Origin: Thiothrix sp.
GTDB taxonomy: Bacteria > Pseudomonadota > Gammaproteobacteria > Thiotrichales > Thiotrichaceae
Assembly (NCBI RefSeq): GCF_028714775.1
Contig: NZ_JAQTLS010000004.1
Coordinates: 1-55,131 of the forward strand
Direction: 5' to 3'
DNA length: 55,131 nt
A model generated the notes under the pieces. That model worked only from the letters and a program-made list of their open reading frames with translations, did not search any database and had not been told where the DNA came from. Each line of letters opens with the position of its first letter. Position 1 is the stretch's first letter. Below, piece by piece: positions 45,300 to 53,808 of this stretch. The position numbers and the translations under genes are program-made.

Positions 45300-45656
45300 A
45301 TGAAAACATTGATGACAACGCTGCTGCTGGTTGTTGCGGGTGGCTTTGCACTATCCGCCAATGCTGAGCCTACGCTTGAGGTGGGCACGGTTCTGGAGGG
45401 TTCAATTACGCGGTACGAATGCGGTGATAGCTGCTATTTGACCATTATGGCAGCAGGTGGCGAGGAATATACCGGGTTGTGCACGGCGTCTATGTGCGAA
45501 AGCTGGAATGCGGACGCAGCAATACCGGATAGCATGATCGGTGTGAACGTCAGAGTCACCGTCGGTGAAGGTTCGCAGGTTGATGGCGAAGGCAATGTGA
45601 TGGGCACGACCGATGCCTTTAATGAAATTGAACTTACCGACACGGATTATATGTAA
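45300..45656 (+). CDS. Secreted protein with a four-cysteine 'ECGDxCYLT' domain
   Basis: A 118-aa product with a signal peptide (residues 1-22). The single domain contains ITRYECGDSCYLTIMAAGGE, then EYTGLCTASMCESWNA. These four cysteines, in C-x4-C and C-x4-C pairs, and most surrounding residues recur in the protein at 49863, as do the leaders (GAGGGAAAAACC / GAGGGAAAACC before ATG). Not a family I recognise; the compact beta pattern suggests an OB-like small barrel. Function unknown. Confidence 0.78.
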   Translation: MKTLMTTLLLVVAGGFALSANAEPTLEVGTVLEGSITRYECGDSCYLTIMAAGGEEYTGLCTASMCESWNADAAIPDSMIGVNVRVTVGEGSQVDGEGNVMGTTDAFNEIELTDTDYM

Positions 45657-45680
45657 GTTATTATTGGTGCATTAACTAAA

Positions 45681-45709
45681 AGCCCTTGCATCAAAATGGT
45701 GCAAGGGCT
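45681..45709. terminator. Hairpin terminator between convergent genes
   Basis: AGCCCTTGCA and TGCAAGGGCT form a perfect 10-bp stem with a 9-nt loop. On the minus strand TTTAGTT follows, so it most likely ends the TMEM43-family transcript; it may also act on the plus strand. Confidence 0.75.
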
Positions 45710-45720
45710 GTATAAGGCTG

Positions 45721-46878
45721 TTACGCCGCTACTTTAGGTTGCTTGTTCAGTTTTAATTTGATTACGGTTATTACACCAACGACCGCTGCCAGCAAAATAA
45801 TGGCTAATAATGGGCGGTAGAAAATCCATGCAATAGCAATCGTCGCTAAGGCGAGGATGACCGCTAATAAAAATGCAATGATTCCCGTGCCAGCCCCAAT
45901 AATATCGCCTGCAATAGGCAATACGTCGGCAATGACAGAGAGCACCTTGAATTCCATATTAATCCCAATAACGAGCAGGATGAATCCAATGAGCCGGATA
46001 ATCCATGTCATTAGGGTGTTACTTTCTTGCGCATGTTGGATGATGGCATCAGCGCTGTGGATGCCCGTTTCCAGCAGTTCGATTTCCCCGCCCGCGCTGG
46101 TGGCGTAAGGCTCAAACGTATCCCGCACCTGCTTGGCAATGACGCTGACTTCCATCGGGTTCACCACTTCAAAGGTGATGCGTTGATCCCCAATCTTTGG
46201 TGCTGCCGGGTTCATTCCGCTGTAAAAGCCACCTGCCTGTAACTTTATTCCGGTGGGAAGTTCCATCTTTTTAATATCAGCCGCTTGAATAACAAGGGGT
46301 TTTGTTTCATCAATCCGCTCCACAAGGGAAGCGGGGAGGCTGAATTTCCCAAGGGAAACCGTATCCGCAAGCTGCGTGCTGGACTCGTAGGGCATGGTCG
46401 CAGGGTTCTGGTGTTCTTCTGGAATTCTGAAATCACCGGAGTTGATTGCGCTTGCCGACCAGGTTTTTTCGTATGAGTAAGTGGTCTTGGTTTCTTCGCC
46501 ACCGCCGAGCTTTTTCTGGGTTTCGCTGTGTGAGGTTTCCTTCCATTGGTACATCTCCGCTACCCGCCGCAGTTGTAAGGCATTGGCGGATACCCCAAAA
46601 ATAGGGTCATTCAGTACAGCTTTTGTATCAGCTTTCCCGGTGGTATGGATCAGTTTGCCTGCATTGGCAGGGTCAACAGCGTCGGAAGCGACTGAGATGA
46701 CAGAACCCGCTCCTTCCTTGAGTGTTTTGTATTCTTTGACGGATCGGCCTTCATTCCAGAACAGCAGCACCAAGGCGACGATAATCAGTACAATACCGAC
46801 CAATATCCCTTTGATTGCGCCGCCAAGACGGCTGAACCACGATTCAGAAGTCACTTCGGTGAAATTATCATTCGACAT
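45721..46878 (-). CDS. TMEM43-family membrane protein
   Basis: A 385-aa protein. A membrane helix at about 24-45 (GILVGIVLIIVALVLLFWNE) is followed by a ~230-residue soluble domain that includes NEGRSVKEYKTLKEGAGSVI. Three or four hydrophobic helices lie at the C-terminus (RLIGFILLVIGINMEFKVLS onward). This matches the TMEM43/LUMA family, known in animals as an inner nuclear membrane protein; bacterial members have no assigned role. I chose the ATG at 46878 because AAGGA is 8 nt upstream; an ATG three codons earlier is too close to it. Confidence 0.87.
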   Translation of the reverse strand: MSNDNFTEVTSESWFSRLGGAIKGILVGIVLIIVALVLLFWNEGRSVKEYKTLKEGAGSVISVASDAVDPANAGKLIHTTGKADTKAVLNDPIFGVSANALQLRRVAEMYQWKETSHSETQKKLGGGEETKTTYSYEKTWSASAINSGDFRIPEEHQNPATMPYESSTQLADTVSLGKFSLPASLVERIDETKPLVIQAADIKKMELPTGIKLQAGGFYSGMNPAAPKIGDQRITFEVVNPMEVSVIAKQVRDTFEPYATSAGGEIELLETGIHSADAIIQHAQESNTLMTWIIRLIGFILLVIGINMEFKVLSVIADVLPIAGDIIGAGTGIIAFLLAVILALATIAIAWIFYRPLLAIILLAAVVGVITVIKLKLNKQPKVAA

Positions 46879-46990
46879 TTGACACATCCTTCAACTGATT
46901 GTTAAGTCAGGTGTTTGTCGTTGTGTAACGGTTCTCCCCTTGCGATGTCAGCAAGGCAAGGGGGAATCAGGCCATTGGCGGCATAAGCCC

Positions 46991-47977
46991 TTATTTGACT
47001 TTGATGGACTTGAGGGTTTTTTCTATCGCGTCGGCGTGTGTTTCTAACGCCTTTTTCGGTGCTTGGTTGATGAGCACGAGGAATTTTTCGCCGTCCTTTT
47101 TGGCATACTCGACGAAGTTCACGAAGTACTTGACGCCTTTCGCTTCTGCCTGCCCGTTGTTATAGGTCGCGGTAACGCCCAAAGCATCATCCTTTGCAAC
47201 TTCGGGGTCTTTGCCTTCATTCCACACGATGCTTTCATACTTCGCGCCTACGTCCTTTTTCATTTTTTCGACAGCAACATCCAGTTCGCCTTGGTCGATC
47301 AGCAGTACATTCATCGCAACCAGTTTGTCGGGGGATTCCACGTAAGCACCTTCGGAATCAGGCGTCACGTGCCAATCAGCCGGGAAGTCGACGGTAAAGA
47401 GCGGTTTGTCTTTGTCTGGGTAGCTGTAGGTTTGCTCAGCGCTTGCTTTGTCGTCGCCTTTGTCCGCATCGCCGCCGCCGTGGGCTTTGATTGACTCGAT
47501 AACTTTTGCGGCAATTTCAGCGTGCTTTTCAAAGGCTTCTTGGGAGGAAACCCACAGCAGCATGTAAGTGTCGCCAGATTCTGTGTGGTTGGCGAGAATG
47601 AGGTTAATGTTCGCTTTGCCGTCTTCATCTTCGCCTTTGGCATTGAGTACTTGCAAGGTCACGCCCGGATTTTCGCCTTCGGTTGGCTTTTCGTCGTAAG
47701 TGACGTTCTTGAAGCTGTCTTCGATAGAGGCTTTGGCTTCTTCCATTGCCTTGTCAGGGTGATCCTTGTCGGCTTCGAGCTTAGAGAGTTCCATGAAGAA
47801 GCTGGCATCATCCTTGGGGTGGGCAAACAGTACGCCTTCCTTCGGCTTGAGTTCCCAGTCGTCTGGGAATGCTACGTCGAGCTGCGGGGCATTTTCAGGG
47901 AAGTTAATGGATTGATCCGCCATGACGAATGGGGAGCTTAATAAGGCGAGCAAACAAAGTACAAGTGATTTTTTCAT
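46991..47977 (-). CDS. Secreted protein with an internal domain duplication, unknown function
   Basis: A 328-aa protein with a signal peptide (1-20, ending FVMA). Two homologous ~145-residue halves are joined by an acidic linker (GGGDADKGDDKASAEQ). Compare PQLDVAFPDDWELKPKEGVL with LFTVDFPADWHVTPDSEGAY, and the ends AEIAAKVIESIKAH with ADAIEKTLKSIKV. The pattern resembles PsbP/LpqN-like small lipoprotein folds, but I do not assign it. It is divergent from the caspase-like gene. Confidence 0.75.
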   Translation of the reverse strand: MKKSLVLCLLALLSSPFVMADQSINFPENAPQLDVAFPDDWELKPKEGVLFAHPKDDASFFMELSKLEADKDHPDKAMEEAKASIEDSFKNVTYDEKPTEGENPGVTLQVLNAKGEDEDGKANINLILANHTESGDTYMLLWVSSQEAFEKHAEIAAKVIESIKAHGGGDADKGDDKASAEQTYSYPDKDKPLFTVDFPADWHVTPDSEGAYVESPDKLVAMNVLLIDQGELDVAVEKMKKDVGAKYESIVWNEGKDPEVAKDDALGVTATYNNGQAEAKGVKYFVNFVEYAKKDGEKFLVLINQAPKKALETHADAIEKTLKSIKVK

Positions 47978-48194
47978 GGTAATGGCTGCTTATATGGTTG
48001 GTTCGGAAATATCTTTTGAACGCACATATCTTCTTCTCGCAAAAAACCTGAGCACACTATAAGGCCAGAAGATAGTAAGTCGAATTTATCAATAAATTTG
48101 AGAAATGTCATTGTGTTTTTTGCTAGGATTGTATCTAGCGATATAAGCATGGGTCTGTATACTGGCAATGAAGTGTGTATAAACAGGTGATGTT

Positions 48195-49820
48195 GTGGTG
48201 AAATTAAGCATAACGGCTTTTTTCTTATTGGCTGCATTATTAGTCGGTTGCGGTGAGAAACAGCCAGCGCAACAGGAACAGCGCGGCGAGTTGAAGGTAT
48301 TGCCGTCGTCCACGCCGTCTCCCGTGCCTGCTGCCGTTGATGCCGAGGCTGACGGTAAGCGGGTGGCTTTGGTTATCGGGAATCAGGCGTATGCAGATTC
48401 ACCCTTGCGCAATCCGGTTAACGATGCGGACAAAATGGCGGAGGCTCTGCGTGGCTTGGGCTTTGAGGTCATGAAAGCAACCAACCTCGACCAAAAAGGC
48501 ATCAAGGCTGCCATCCGCCGCTTTGGTGAACGTTTGGATAGCAACAGCGTGGGGCTATTCTATTTCTCGGGGCATGGTACTCAAGTCGGCGGCAAAAACT
48601 ACCTGATCCCAATTGGGGCGGAAATCCAGTATGAAGATGAGGTGGCGGATGCGGCGGTGGATGCCGATCTGGTGCTGGCAAAAATGGAAAGCGCCCGCAA
48701 CGGCTTGAACATCCTGATCCTTGATGCTTGCCGCAATAACCCGTTTTCGCGCAGTTTTCGCAGCAGCACCAAAGGACTGGCAAGGATGGATGCACCGACC
48801 GGGACTGTGATTATTTACGCCACCTCACCGGGCGATGTGGCAGCGGATGGCACGGGCGATAACGGCCTGTTTACCAGTCATTTGCTCCAGCACATCAAGA
48901 CACCAGGGATCGACATTGGCGAAACCCTACGCCTGACACGTTTGGGGGTGTTGCAACAATCCGAACGGGAGGGCAAGAAGCAAGTGCCGTGGGAATCCAG
49001 TTCCCTGCTGGCGCGTTTCTGTTTCGCCGGGTGTGGGCAACCTGCCCAAGCCTCACCCGTATCCTTGCCGACAGCCGCAAAGCCAGTGGCAGCAGCACCG
49101 CCTGCCCGCCTTCCTTTCGAGCCTGAAATGGTGGCAATCCCCAGCGGCAAGTTCACGATGGGCTGCAAGGCAGGGCGCGATGACGTGGACGGTGATTGCA
49201 ATAGCGGCGAAAAACCTGCCCACGAAGTCAGCATCAGTGCTTTCCAACTGGCGAAAACGGAAGTGATGTTTGACCAATGGGATGCCTGTGAAAAGGCCGA
49301 TGCCTGCCCCCATGCCGACGATGAAGGTTGGGGACGCGGTGATCTGCCGGTAATCAACGTCAGTTGGGATGACGTTACCCTGCAATACATTCCGTGGTTA
49401 AATCAGGAAACGGGGAAAAATTATCGCTTGCCGACCGAGGCTGAATGGGAATATGCCGCCCGTGCAGGCACGGCGAGCGCTTACCCGTGGGGCAATGGCA
49501 TCGGCAAGGACAACGCGAACTGTTACGAAGATTCGTGCGGTGAAACGTTTGATTCTCCGTCGCCAGTCGGCAGTTTTGCCGCCAACTCCTTTGGCCTGTA
49601 TGACATGCACGGCAATGTGTGGGAGTGGGTGCAGGATTGGAAGGGTGCATATGCCGCCGAACCGCAGGCAGACCCAACGGGCGCAAGCTCCGGCGCTAAC
49701 CGCGTGTTGCGTGGTGGCTCGTGGTACAACGCAGCGGGGTTTTTGCGCTCCGCTTACCGCCACATCAGCACGCCGGATAACAGCACTTTCAACGTGGGCT
49801 TACGTCTTGCCCATGATTAA
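48195..49820 (+). CDS. Lipoprotein fusing a caspase-like (peptidase C14) domain to an FGE/SUMF-like domain
   Basis: A 541-aa product. A lipobox (LLAALLVGC, Cys19) predicts anchoring in the envelope. Residues 54-285 form a caspase-fold domain with the dyad H127 (YFSGHGTQVGGKNYLIP) and C179 (ILILDACRNNPF). Residues ~310-541 form a formylglycine-generating-enzyme-like domain (SGKFTMGCKAGRDD, RLPTEAEWEYAARAGT, NVWEWVQDW, RVLRGGSWYN). The catalytic cysteines of true FGE (after RGGS) are absent (WYNAAGFLRSAYR), so this half is probably a binding module. The start is GTG at 48195 (or the adjacent GTG 48198). The four-cysteine gene follows after 42 nt. Confidence 0.9.
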   Translation: MVKLSITAFFLLAALLVGCGEKQPAQQEQRGELKVLPSSTPSPVPAAVDAEADGKRVALVIGNQAYADSPLRNPVNDADKMAEALRGLGFEVMKATNLDQKGIKAAIRRFGERLDSNSVGLFYFSGHGTQVGGKNYLIPIGAEIQYEDEVADAAVDADLVLAKMESARNGLNILILDACRNNPFSRSFRSSTKGLARMDAPTGTVIIYATSPGDVAADGTGDNGLFTSHLLQHIKTPGIDIGETLRLTRLGVLQQSEREGKKQVPWESSSLLARFCFAGCGQPAQASPVSLPTAAKPVAAAPPARLPFEPEMVAIPSGKFTMGCKAGRDDVDGDCNSGEKPAHEVSISAFQLAKTEVMFDQWDACEKADACPHADDEGWGRGDLPVINVSWDDVTLQYIPWLNQETGKNYRLPTEAEWEYAARAGTASAYPWGNGIGKDNANCYEDSCGETFDSPSPVGSFAANSFGLYDMHGNVWEWVQDWKGAYAAEPQADPTGASSGANRVLRGGSWYNAAGFLRSAYRHISTPDNSTFNVGLRLAHD

Positions 49821-49862
49821 TTTTTTTAACGACAGTCCACCAATGTAATGTGAGGGAAAACC

Positions 49863-50666
49863 ATGAGAACACTGAACACGATACTTTTATTGGCTGCGGT
49901 AGGTGGTTTTGCCTTACCCGCCAGTGCCGCTAGCCTTGAGGGAAAAATTACGGGGTACGAGTGCGGTGACAACTGCTACTTGACCGTTATGGATGCAAGC
50001 GGCGAAGAACACACGGGGCTGTGTACCGCCACGCTGTGCGAAAGCTGGAATGCGGAAACCGCCATGCCTGACAGCTTTAAAGGCACGCAGGTCAAAATCA
50101 AGGTCGGCACGGGTACGCAAGTTGACGGCAGCGGCAACAACATGGGGGATATGGAATCCTTCGATGAAATTGAGCTGTTAGGTGCGGATAGCGCCACACA
50201 TTGTGCCGACGATGAACTTACGGTATTTTCTTGTGAGTTGAAAAATAAAAAAACCGTCTCTGTGTGCGCATCGGATGATGTGTCCTCCCATTCTGGGTAT
50301 TTGCAATACCGCTTTGGCAAAATTGGTAAAGTTGAATTGTCTGTCCCTGCCAAGAAAAAAAGTTTCCCGCAAGAATTAAGTCTCCAGCACAGCAAAGATG
50401 ACAGTGCGGAATACAATTACATGAGCTTTTCAAATGGCGGTAATTTCACTTATGAATTGACCAGCTTCCGGCAATTCAAAGCCACCAACAGTGAAGGGAA
50501 TCAGACCCCGGAAAGCAGCGATACCCTTACGGTGCGGGATATTAGAAAGTCCATGCGGGAAGGCGATATTGTTTTCTCTAATGAATGTAAAACGCTTGGT
50601 GCGCCGCTAGATGCTGAGGCGGTTTCCGAATGGACGGGCGTTAAGTGGGAAAGGGCAGGGTTCTAA
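49863..50666 (+). CDS. Secreted two-domain protein with the four-cysteine 'ECGDxCYLT' domain
   Basis: A 267-aa protein with a signal peptide (1-22, ending ASA). The first domain (~25-110) is paralogous to the whole protein at 45300 (ITGYECGDNCYLTVMDASGE, EHTGLCTATLCESWNA). The second (~115-267) is unrelated, with cysteines in THCADDELTVFSCELKNKKT and SVCASDD and a beta-rich body (YLQYRFGKIGKVELSVPAKK). Not a named family. It is probably co-transcribed with the caspase-like lipoprotein, 42 nt upstream. Confidence 0.8.
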   Translation: MRTLNTILLLAAVGGFALPASAASLEGKITGYECGDNCYLTVMDASGEEHTGLCTATLCESWNAETAMPDSFKGTQVKIKVGTGTQVDGSGNNMGDMESFDEIELLGADSATHCADDELTVFSCELKNKKTVSVCASDDVSSHSGYLQYRFGKIGKVELSVPAKKKSFPQELSLQHSKDDSAEYNYMSFSNGGNFTYELTSFRQFKATNSEGNQTPESSDTLTVRDIRKSMREGDIVFSNECKTLGAPLDAEAVSEWTGVKWERAGF

Positions 50667-50684
50667 AACCTAAAAGCTAACATG

Positions 50685-50708
50685 CCCCGTCCTGATAACA
50701 GGATGGGG
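50685..50708. terminator. Hairpin between convergent genes
   Basis: CCCCGTCCTG and CAGGATGGGG pair over 10 bp (one G-T) around ATAA. It lies between stops at 50666 and 50727. There is no strong T run, so efficiency is uncertain. Confidence 0.5.
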
Positions 50709-50726
50709 TGAATTTCATGGGGCGCG

Positions 50727-51227
50727 TCAGTGTTCATTGGTCGCGCCGAATTCTTTTAATCGCCGGAAAAATTCCTCGTGTTCAATGTAGTGGCTACCGT
50801 CGCAGGAAAAATTCATGCCGATCATGCCATTGATCCGGTTGATGGATGCGCTGCGTAAATAAATTTGCTCGTCCGACAGCCGCAAGCGTTTAAATTCATC
50901 GAAGATCGGTTCAATACCGTGGCGGTCAATACGAGGTTGCCGCCCTTCATAACTCATGGTAGGAAAACTGTCGAGAAAGCCACTCTCAAAGACCTCTTCT
51001 TTCACGTAAATTTTGTAACTGTACGGGTCATCAAAGAACCAGCAACTCAATTGGGAAGATGAGTAGTGTACCTTGATGTTGAACACGCCTTTACGGGTGG
51101 CGAGGGCATACATAATACGGTGTAGCTTATCAATATTCTCGTCAAACAAGCTGACTTGGCGTTCTTGTTGGAACAGAAATGCACGGACGGAAGGGTCGCC
51201 TTTTATTTGTAACCAACGTTTTGGCAT
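50727..51227 (-). CDS. Protein of unknown function
   Basis: A 166-aa soluble protein without signal peptide or membrane segment. The start MPKRWLQIKGDPSVRAFLFQ has a usable ATG at 51227 with GGAG upstream. The body mixes strands and helices (VFNIKVHYSSSQLSCWFFDD, EEFFRRLKEFGA). I do not recognise the family. It is flanked by a convergent secreted-protein gene and the divergent carbonic anhydrase. Confidence 0.65.
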   Translation of the reverse strand: MPKRWLQIKGDPSVRAFLFQQERQVSLFDENIDKLHRIMYALATRKGVFNIKVHYSSSQLSCWFFDDPYSYKIYVKEEVFESGFLDSFPTMSYEGRQPRIDRHGIEPIFDEFKRLRLSDEQIYLRSASINRINGMIGMNFSCDGSHYIEHEEFFRRLKEFGATNEH

Positions 51228-51412
51228 AACGTGTACTCCTGTGACTGTGGTGATTATTGCCTGCTTGCTATCGTATGCTTATTTAGTTTGGGTGCAATTG
51301 CCCTTAAATTTACTGCTTTCATTGCAGCTTTGGGTTACATTTCTGAAACAGCACTTATAATCGCACCCCATTTTTTGCGAGTAAAAATTTATCTAAAAGT
51401 TGGAGATACGAT

Positions 51413-52159
51413 ATGAAACCATGGTTAGCTACTGGAATGTTATTACTGTCTGCTGGGTGCGCCCACGTACAGGAAAAGCCCACCCACTGGACGTATGAGG
51501 GGGCGGAAGGCCCAGAACATTGGGGCGAACTCGCCGACAGTTATCGAATGTGTACCGTTGGCAAAAACCAATCCCCCATCAATCTCGACAGTCAGCATGA
51601 AATCGAGGCGCAACTTTCCCCCTTGGCACTAGCGTACAAGGCAGGCGGCAAGGAAGTGCTCAATAATGGGCATACCGTTCAGGTGAGCTATGAACCCGGC
51701 AATACGCTAACGCTGGATGGGTATTCGTATGAACTGAAACAGTTCCACTTCCACGCCCCCAGTGAAAATGAAATTGACAGCAAACAATACCCGATGGAGG
51801 CGCATCTGGTACACGCTGACAAAGATGGCAATTTGGCTGTGTTGGCACTCATGTTCACCGAAAGTGCTACAGACAATCCGGGGTTGAACCAATTCTGGTC
51901 ACAAATTCCTGCTAAAGCCGAAGAAAAAGTTGCTTTGACGACCAAGGTGGATGCTTCCAAACTGTTGCCTGCCAAGCATGATTACTACCGCTTCAATGGC
52001 TCCTTGACCACGCCACCGTGTACTGAAGGGGTGGTTTGGCTGGTGATGAAGCAGCCAGTCAGTGCCTCCAAAGCACAAATTGAGAAGTTCTCCCAGATCA
52101 TGGGGCATCCGAACAATCGCCCGGTACAGCCAGTGAATGCCCGCACGGTATTGAAGTAA
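51413..52159 (+). CDS. Alpha-class carbonic anhydrase, predicted lipoprotein
   Basis: Interconverts CO2 and bicarbonate. The 248-aa protein has a lipobox ending at C16 (LLLSAGC). The three zinc ligands H112, H114 and H131 (KQFHFHAPSENE, MEAHLVHAD), the QSPINLDS block and the TTPPCTEGV motif are intact, and two cysteines (C47 and the PPC cysteine) can form the usual disulfide. The enzyme should act in the periplasm or at the outer membrane. ATG at 51413 with GGAG about 8 nt upstream. It is monocistronic with its own terminator. Confidence 0.95.
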   Translation: MKPWLATGMLLLSAGCAHVQEKPTHWTYEGAEGPEHWGELADSYRMCTVGKNQSPINLDSQHEIEAQLSPLALAYKAGGKEVLNNGHTVQVSYEPGNTLTLDGYSYELKQFHFHAPSENEIDSKQYPMEAHLVHADKDGNLAVLALMFTESATDNPGLNQFWSQIPAKAEEKVALTTKVDASKLLPAKHDYYRFNGSLTTPPCTEGVVWLVMKQPVSASKAQIEKFSQIMGHPNNRPVQPVNARTVLK

Positions 52160-52204
52160 TGTCGTGGATGACTTGCTAAGCCCACAAAATACCTGACTCC
52201 AAAC

Positions 52205-52242
52205 AAAAGAAGCGGCAACTGAAAATTGTTCCGCTTCTTTTT
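52205..52242 (+). terminator. Rho-independent terminator of the carbonic anhydrase gene
   Basis: AAAGAAGCGG and CCGCTTCTTT pair, with AAC/GTT extending the stem inside, followed by TTTTT. It is about 45 nt after the stop. Confidence 0.85.
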
Positions 52243-52276
52243 GGTTTTTTCACGTTAGCAAGTGCGGATTACTTGA

Positions 52277-52560
52277 TCAGGTAAGCGCACACGATACATC
52301 TCCCTTGACGGCAAACTCTTCAAAAATGCTAACCACTGTTTGAAAATCACGAGTTATGGCATGTGCCGGAAAAGGTTTACCATGAAACGATTCTAGTCCG
52401 TTGGGACAGTCAGTGTTGGTAAGTGTCCTGACTTGGTATTCACCCTCTTCATCAATTTCGTTGAGCATGATGAGGCAGCGTTGATTTTCAGTATAAAGGG
52501 TGATGTCCTGAACGCCAATATCCGGTTTATTGCTGTTACTGATCTTAGTCGCGTTGGGGA
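52277..52560 (-). pseudogene. 5'-truncated remnant of an unknown gene
   Basis: The first ATG (52468) would give only 63 aa, but the same frame reads protein-like sequence for another ~30 codons upstream (NKPDIGVQDITLYTENQRCL then IMLNEIDEEGEYQVRTLTN) back to a TAA near 52585, with no ATG, GTG or TTG in between. This suggests a gene that lost its 5' end. The text resembles small immunity/DUF-type proteins (ITRDFQTVVSIFEEFAVKGD), but the family is not certain. It fills most of the 441-nt gap between the carbonic anhydrase and the zinc-site protein. Confidence 0.5.
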
Positions 52561-52600
52561 TGGTGCGCGAAGAGCAGGGGGTTTATGCCGCCGCTTAAAT

Positions 52601-53035
52601 TTAGACCCAGCCTAATCCCCTGCACCCCAAACAAAAAGTTGCAGCATCCTGCATCCCCGTCCCGTGGCATTCACCACAAAGCCGTGCGAGTGGTGGGCGG
52701 GGCGGGATCAGTGTACGGAGTTCGGGGTAAATCGCCGTGCCGTGGAGCAGGGCAGCGTAGATGATTAGGGGGTCTGTTTCCGGTTCGGTCGGGTAGTTGA
52801 ACGCCCCATGATCCAGACAGAGCAAAATGCCATCGGGTCGGATAGCCCAGAGGTAGACCAGATTGGCATGAAGCGGGAGGGCGTTGAGCCGTTCCTTGCA
52901 GGTTTCGATTGGGCCATCCCCAAGCCCTTTGGGGTTCAGCTCAGCGATCCGGTTTTGGATCATGTTGGATAGTTCAGCAGGAGGTGCTGGACGGTCGGTG
53001 TTGCTGCTGGAGCTATCGGGTATGGTCGGTGGCAT
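52601..53035 (-). CDS. Unknown protein ending in a DnaJ-like CxxC zinc site
   Basis: A 144-aa soluble protein. The Ser/Pro-rich start (residues 1-22) is followed by a helical and beta middle (NLVYLWAIRPDGILLCLDHG). It ends in a four-cysteine site C120-x2-C123 and C135-x2-C138 (LCGECHGTGM ... FCLGCRGLGW), which looks like one CxxCxGxG-type zinc centre of DnaJ. No J-domain is present. The ATG at 53035 lacks a strong ribosome-binding site. Function unknown. Confidence 0.65.
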   Translation of the reverse strand: MPPTIPDSSSSNTDRPAPPAELSNMIQNRIAELNPKGLGDGPIETCKERLNALPLHANLVYLWAIRPDGILLCLDHGAFNYPTEPETDPLIIYAALLHGTAIYPELRTLIPPRPPLARLCGECHGTGMQDAATFCLGCRGLGWV

Positions 53036-53115
53036 GGGTTACAAATGCTTTGACAGGATAAGTGAAGTCTATAATTATTCACGGGAAATGTTCAAACAAT
53101 TCCTCTAAATCCAGT

Positions 53116-53622
53116 ATGGCGCACCATTCCATGAATACTTCCAGACCTGCCCCCCGCATCCTTAATAAACGCCTGTTTGTGCCAGTGTTCATGCCGTTTG
53201 CCTTCGCTGGACTCATGTTTTTACTCTTCCCACTGATCATGTTGGTTGCAGGATGCCCGATGTGTATCCTGCGTCAATGGTGGCTTTTTGTGCTTGGCGC
53301 TCTGTTCATGGGGATTGCCCTGCGCCCGCGTGTTGTGCGCTTGGACGAAACTGATGCCTGTTTGAGCATTGCGTGGGGGCTGAAATGGCCGTGGGTTTAC
53401 CGCCGGATCGGGATAGATGAGTGGGCGGGGTTTTCCGTGACACAAGAATTTCCCGTGATGGTTACTCCGCGCACTCAAGGAACCGTCGGCGTCACAGCTT
53501 TGCCGCCGCAGTGGCATCTGAAGGGAATGACGAAGCGGGGAAAAAGCCTTTCACTCGGCGTTTATCCAAGTGAGGCTGAGGCGCTGGCGTTACGTAAACG
53601 CTTGGAGCAGCGGCTGGGTTAG
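53116..53622 (+). CDS. Two-helix membrane protein of unknown function
   Basis: About 168 aa from the ATG at 53116. Two hydrophobic helices at about residues 25-75 (FVPVFMPFAFAGLMFLLFPL, WWLFVLGALFMGIAL) are followed by a soluble domain with a PH-like strand pattern (LRPRVVRLDETDACLSIAWG, KRGKSLSLGVYPSEAEALAL). The start is uncertain: an upstream GTG (53062) and a downstream ATG (53131) are both in frame, and none has a good ribosome-binding site. Confidence 0.6.
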   Translation: MAHHSMNTSRPAPRILNKRLFVPVFMPFAFAGLMFLLFPLIMLVAGCPMCILRQWWLFVLGALFMGIALRPRVVRLDETDACLSIAWGLKWPWVYRRIGIDEWAGFSVTQEFPVMVTPRTQGTVGVTALPPQWHLKGMTKRGKSLSLGVYPSEAEALALRKRLEQRLG

Positions 53623-53808
53623 GGATTGGTGCTATTAAAGTATTTAAGCAAATATTAATATACAAAACATATAACTTATAAAGTTGGAAACTCTGCGTTT
53701 TACGTGCCAAAATCAATCCCGAGGGAGCAATGCGGGTGCGTGACTGCATAGCAAATAATCAAATTAGCATCTCCCCACCAAAGAAGTGAAATATAAGGAG
53801 TGGATGGT

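Noticed and set aside
48195-49820. Active formylglycine-generating enzyme
   Set aside because: The copper-binding/catalytic cysteines expected after RGGS are missing, so only an FGE-like fold is claimed.
51231-51416. Short hydrophobic open frame before the carbonic anhydrase gene
   Set aside because: GTG start without ribosome-binding site, overlaps the start region of the next gene; more likely the promoter/leader region.
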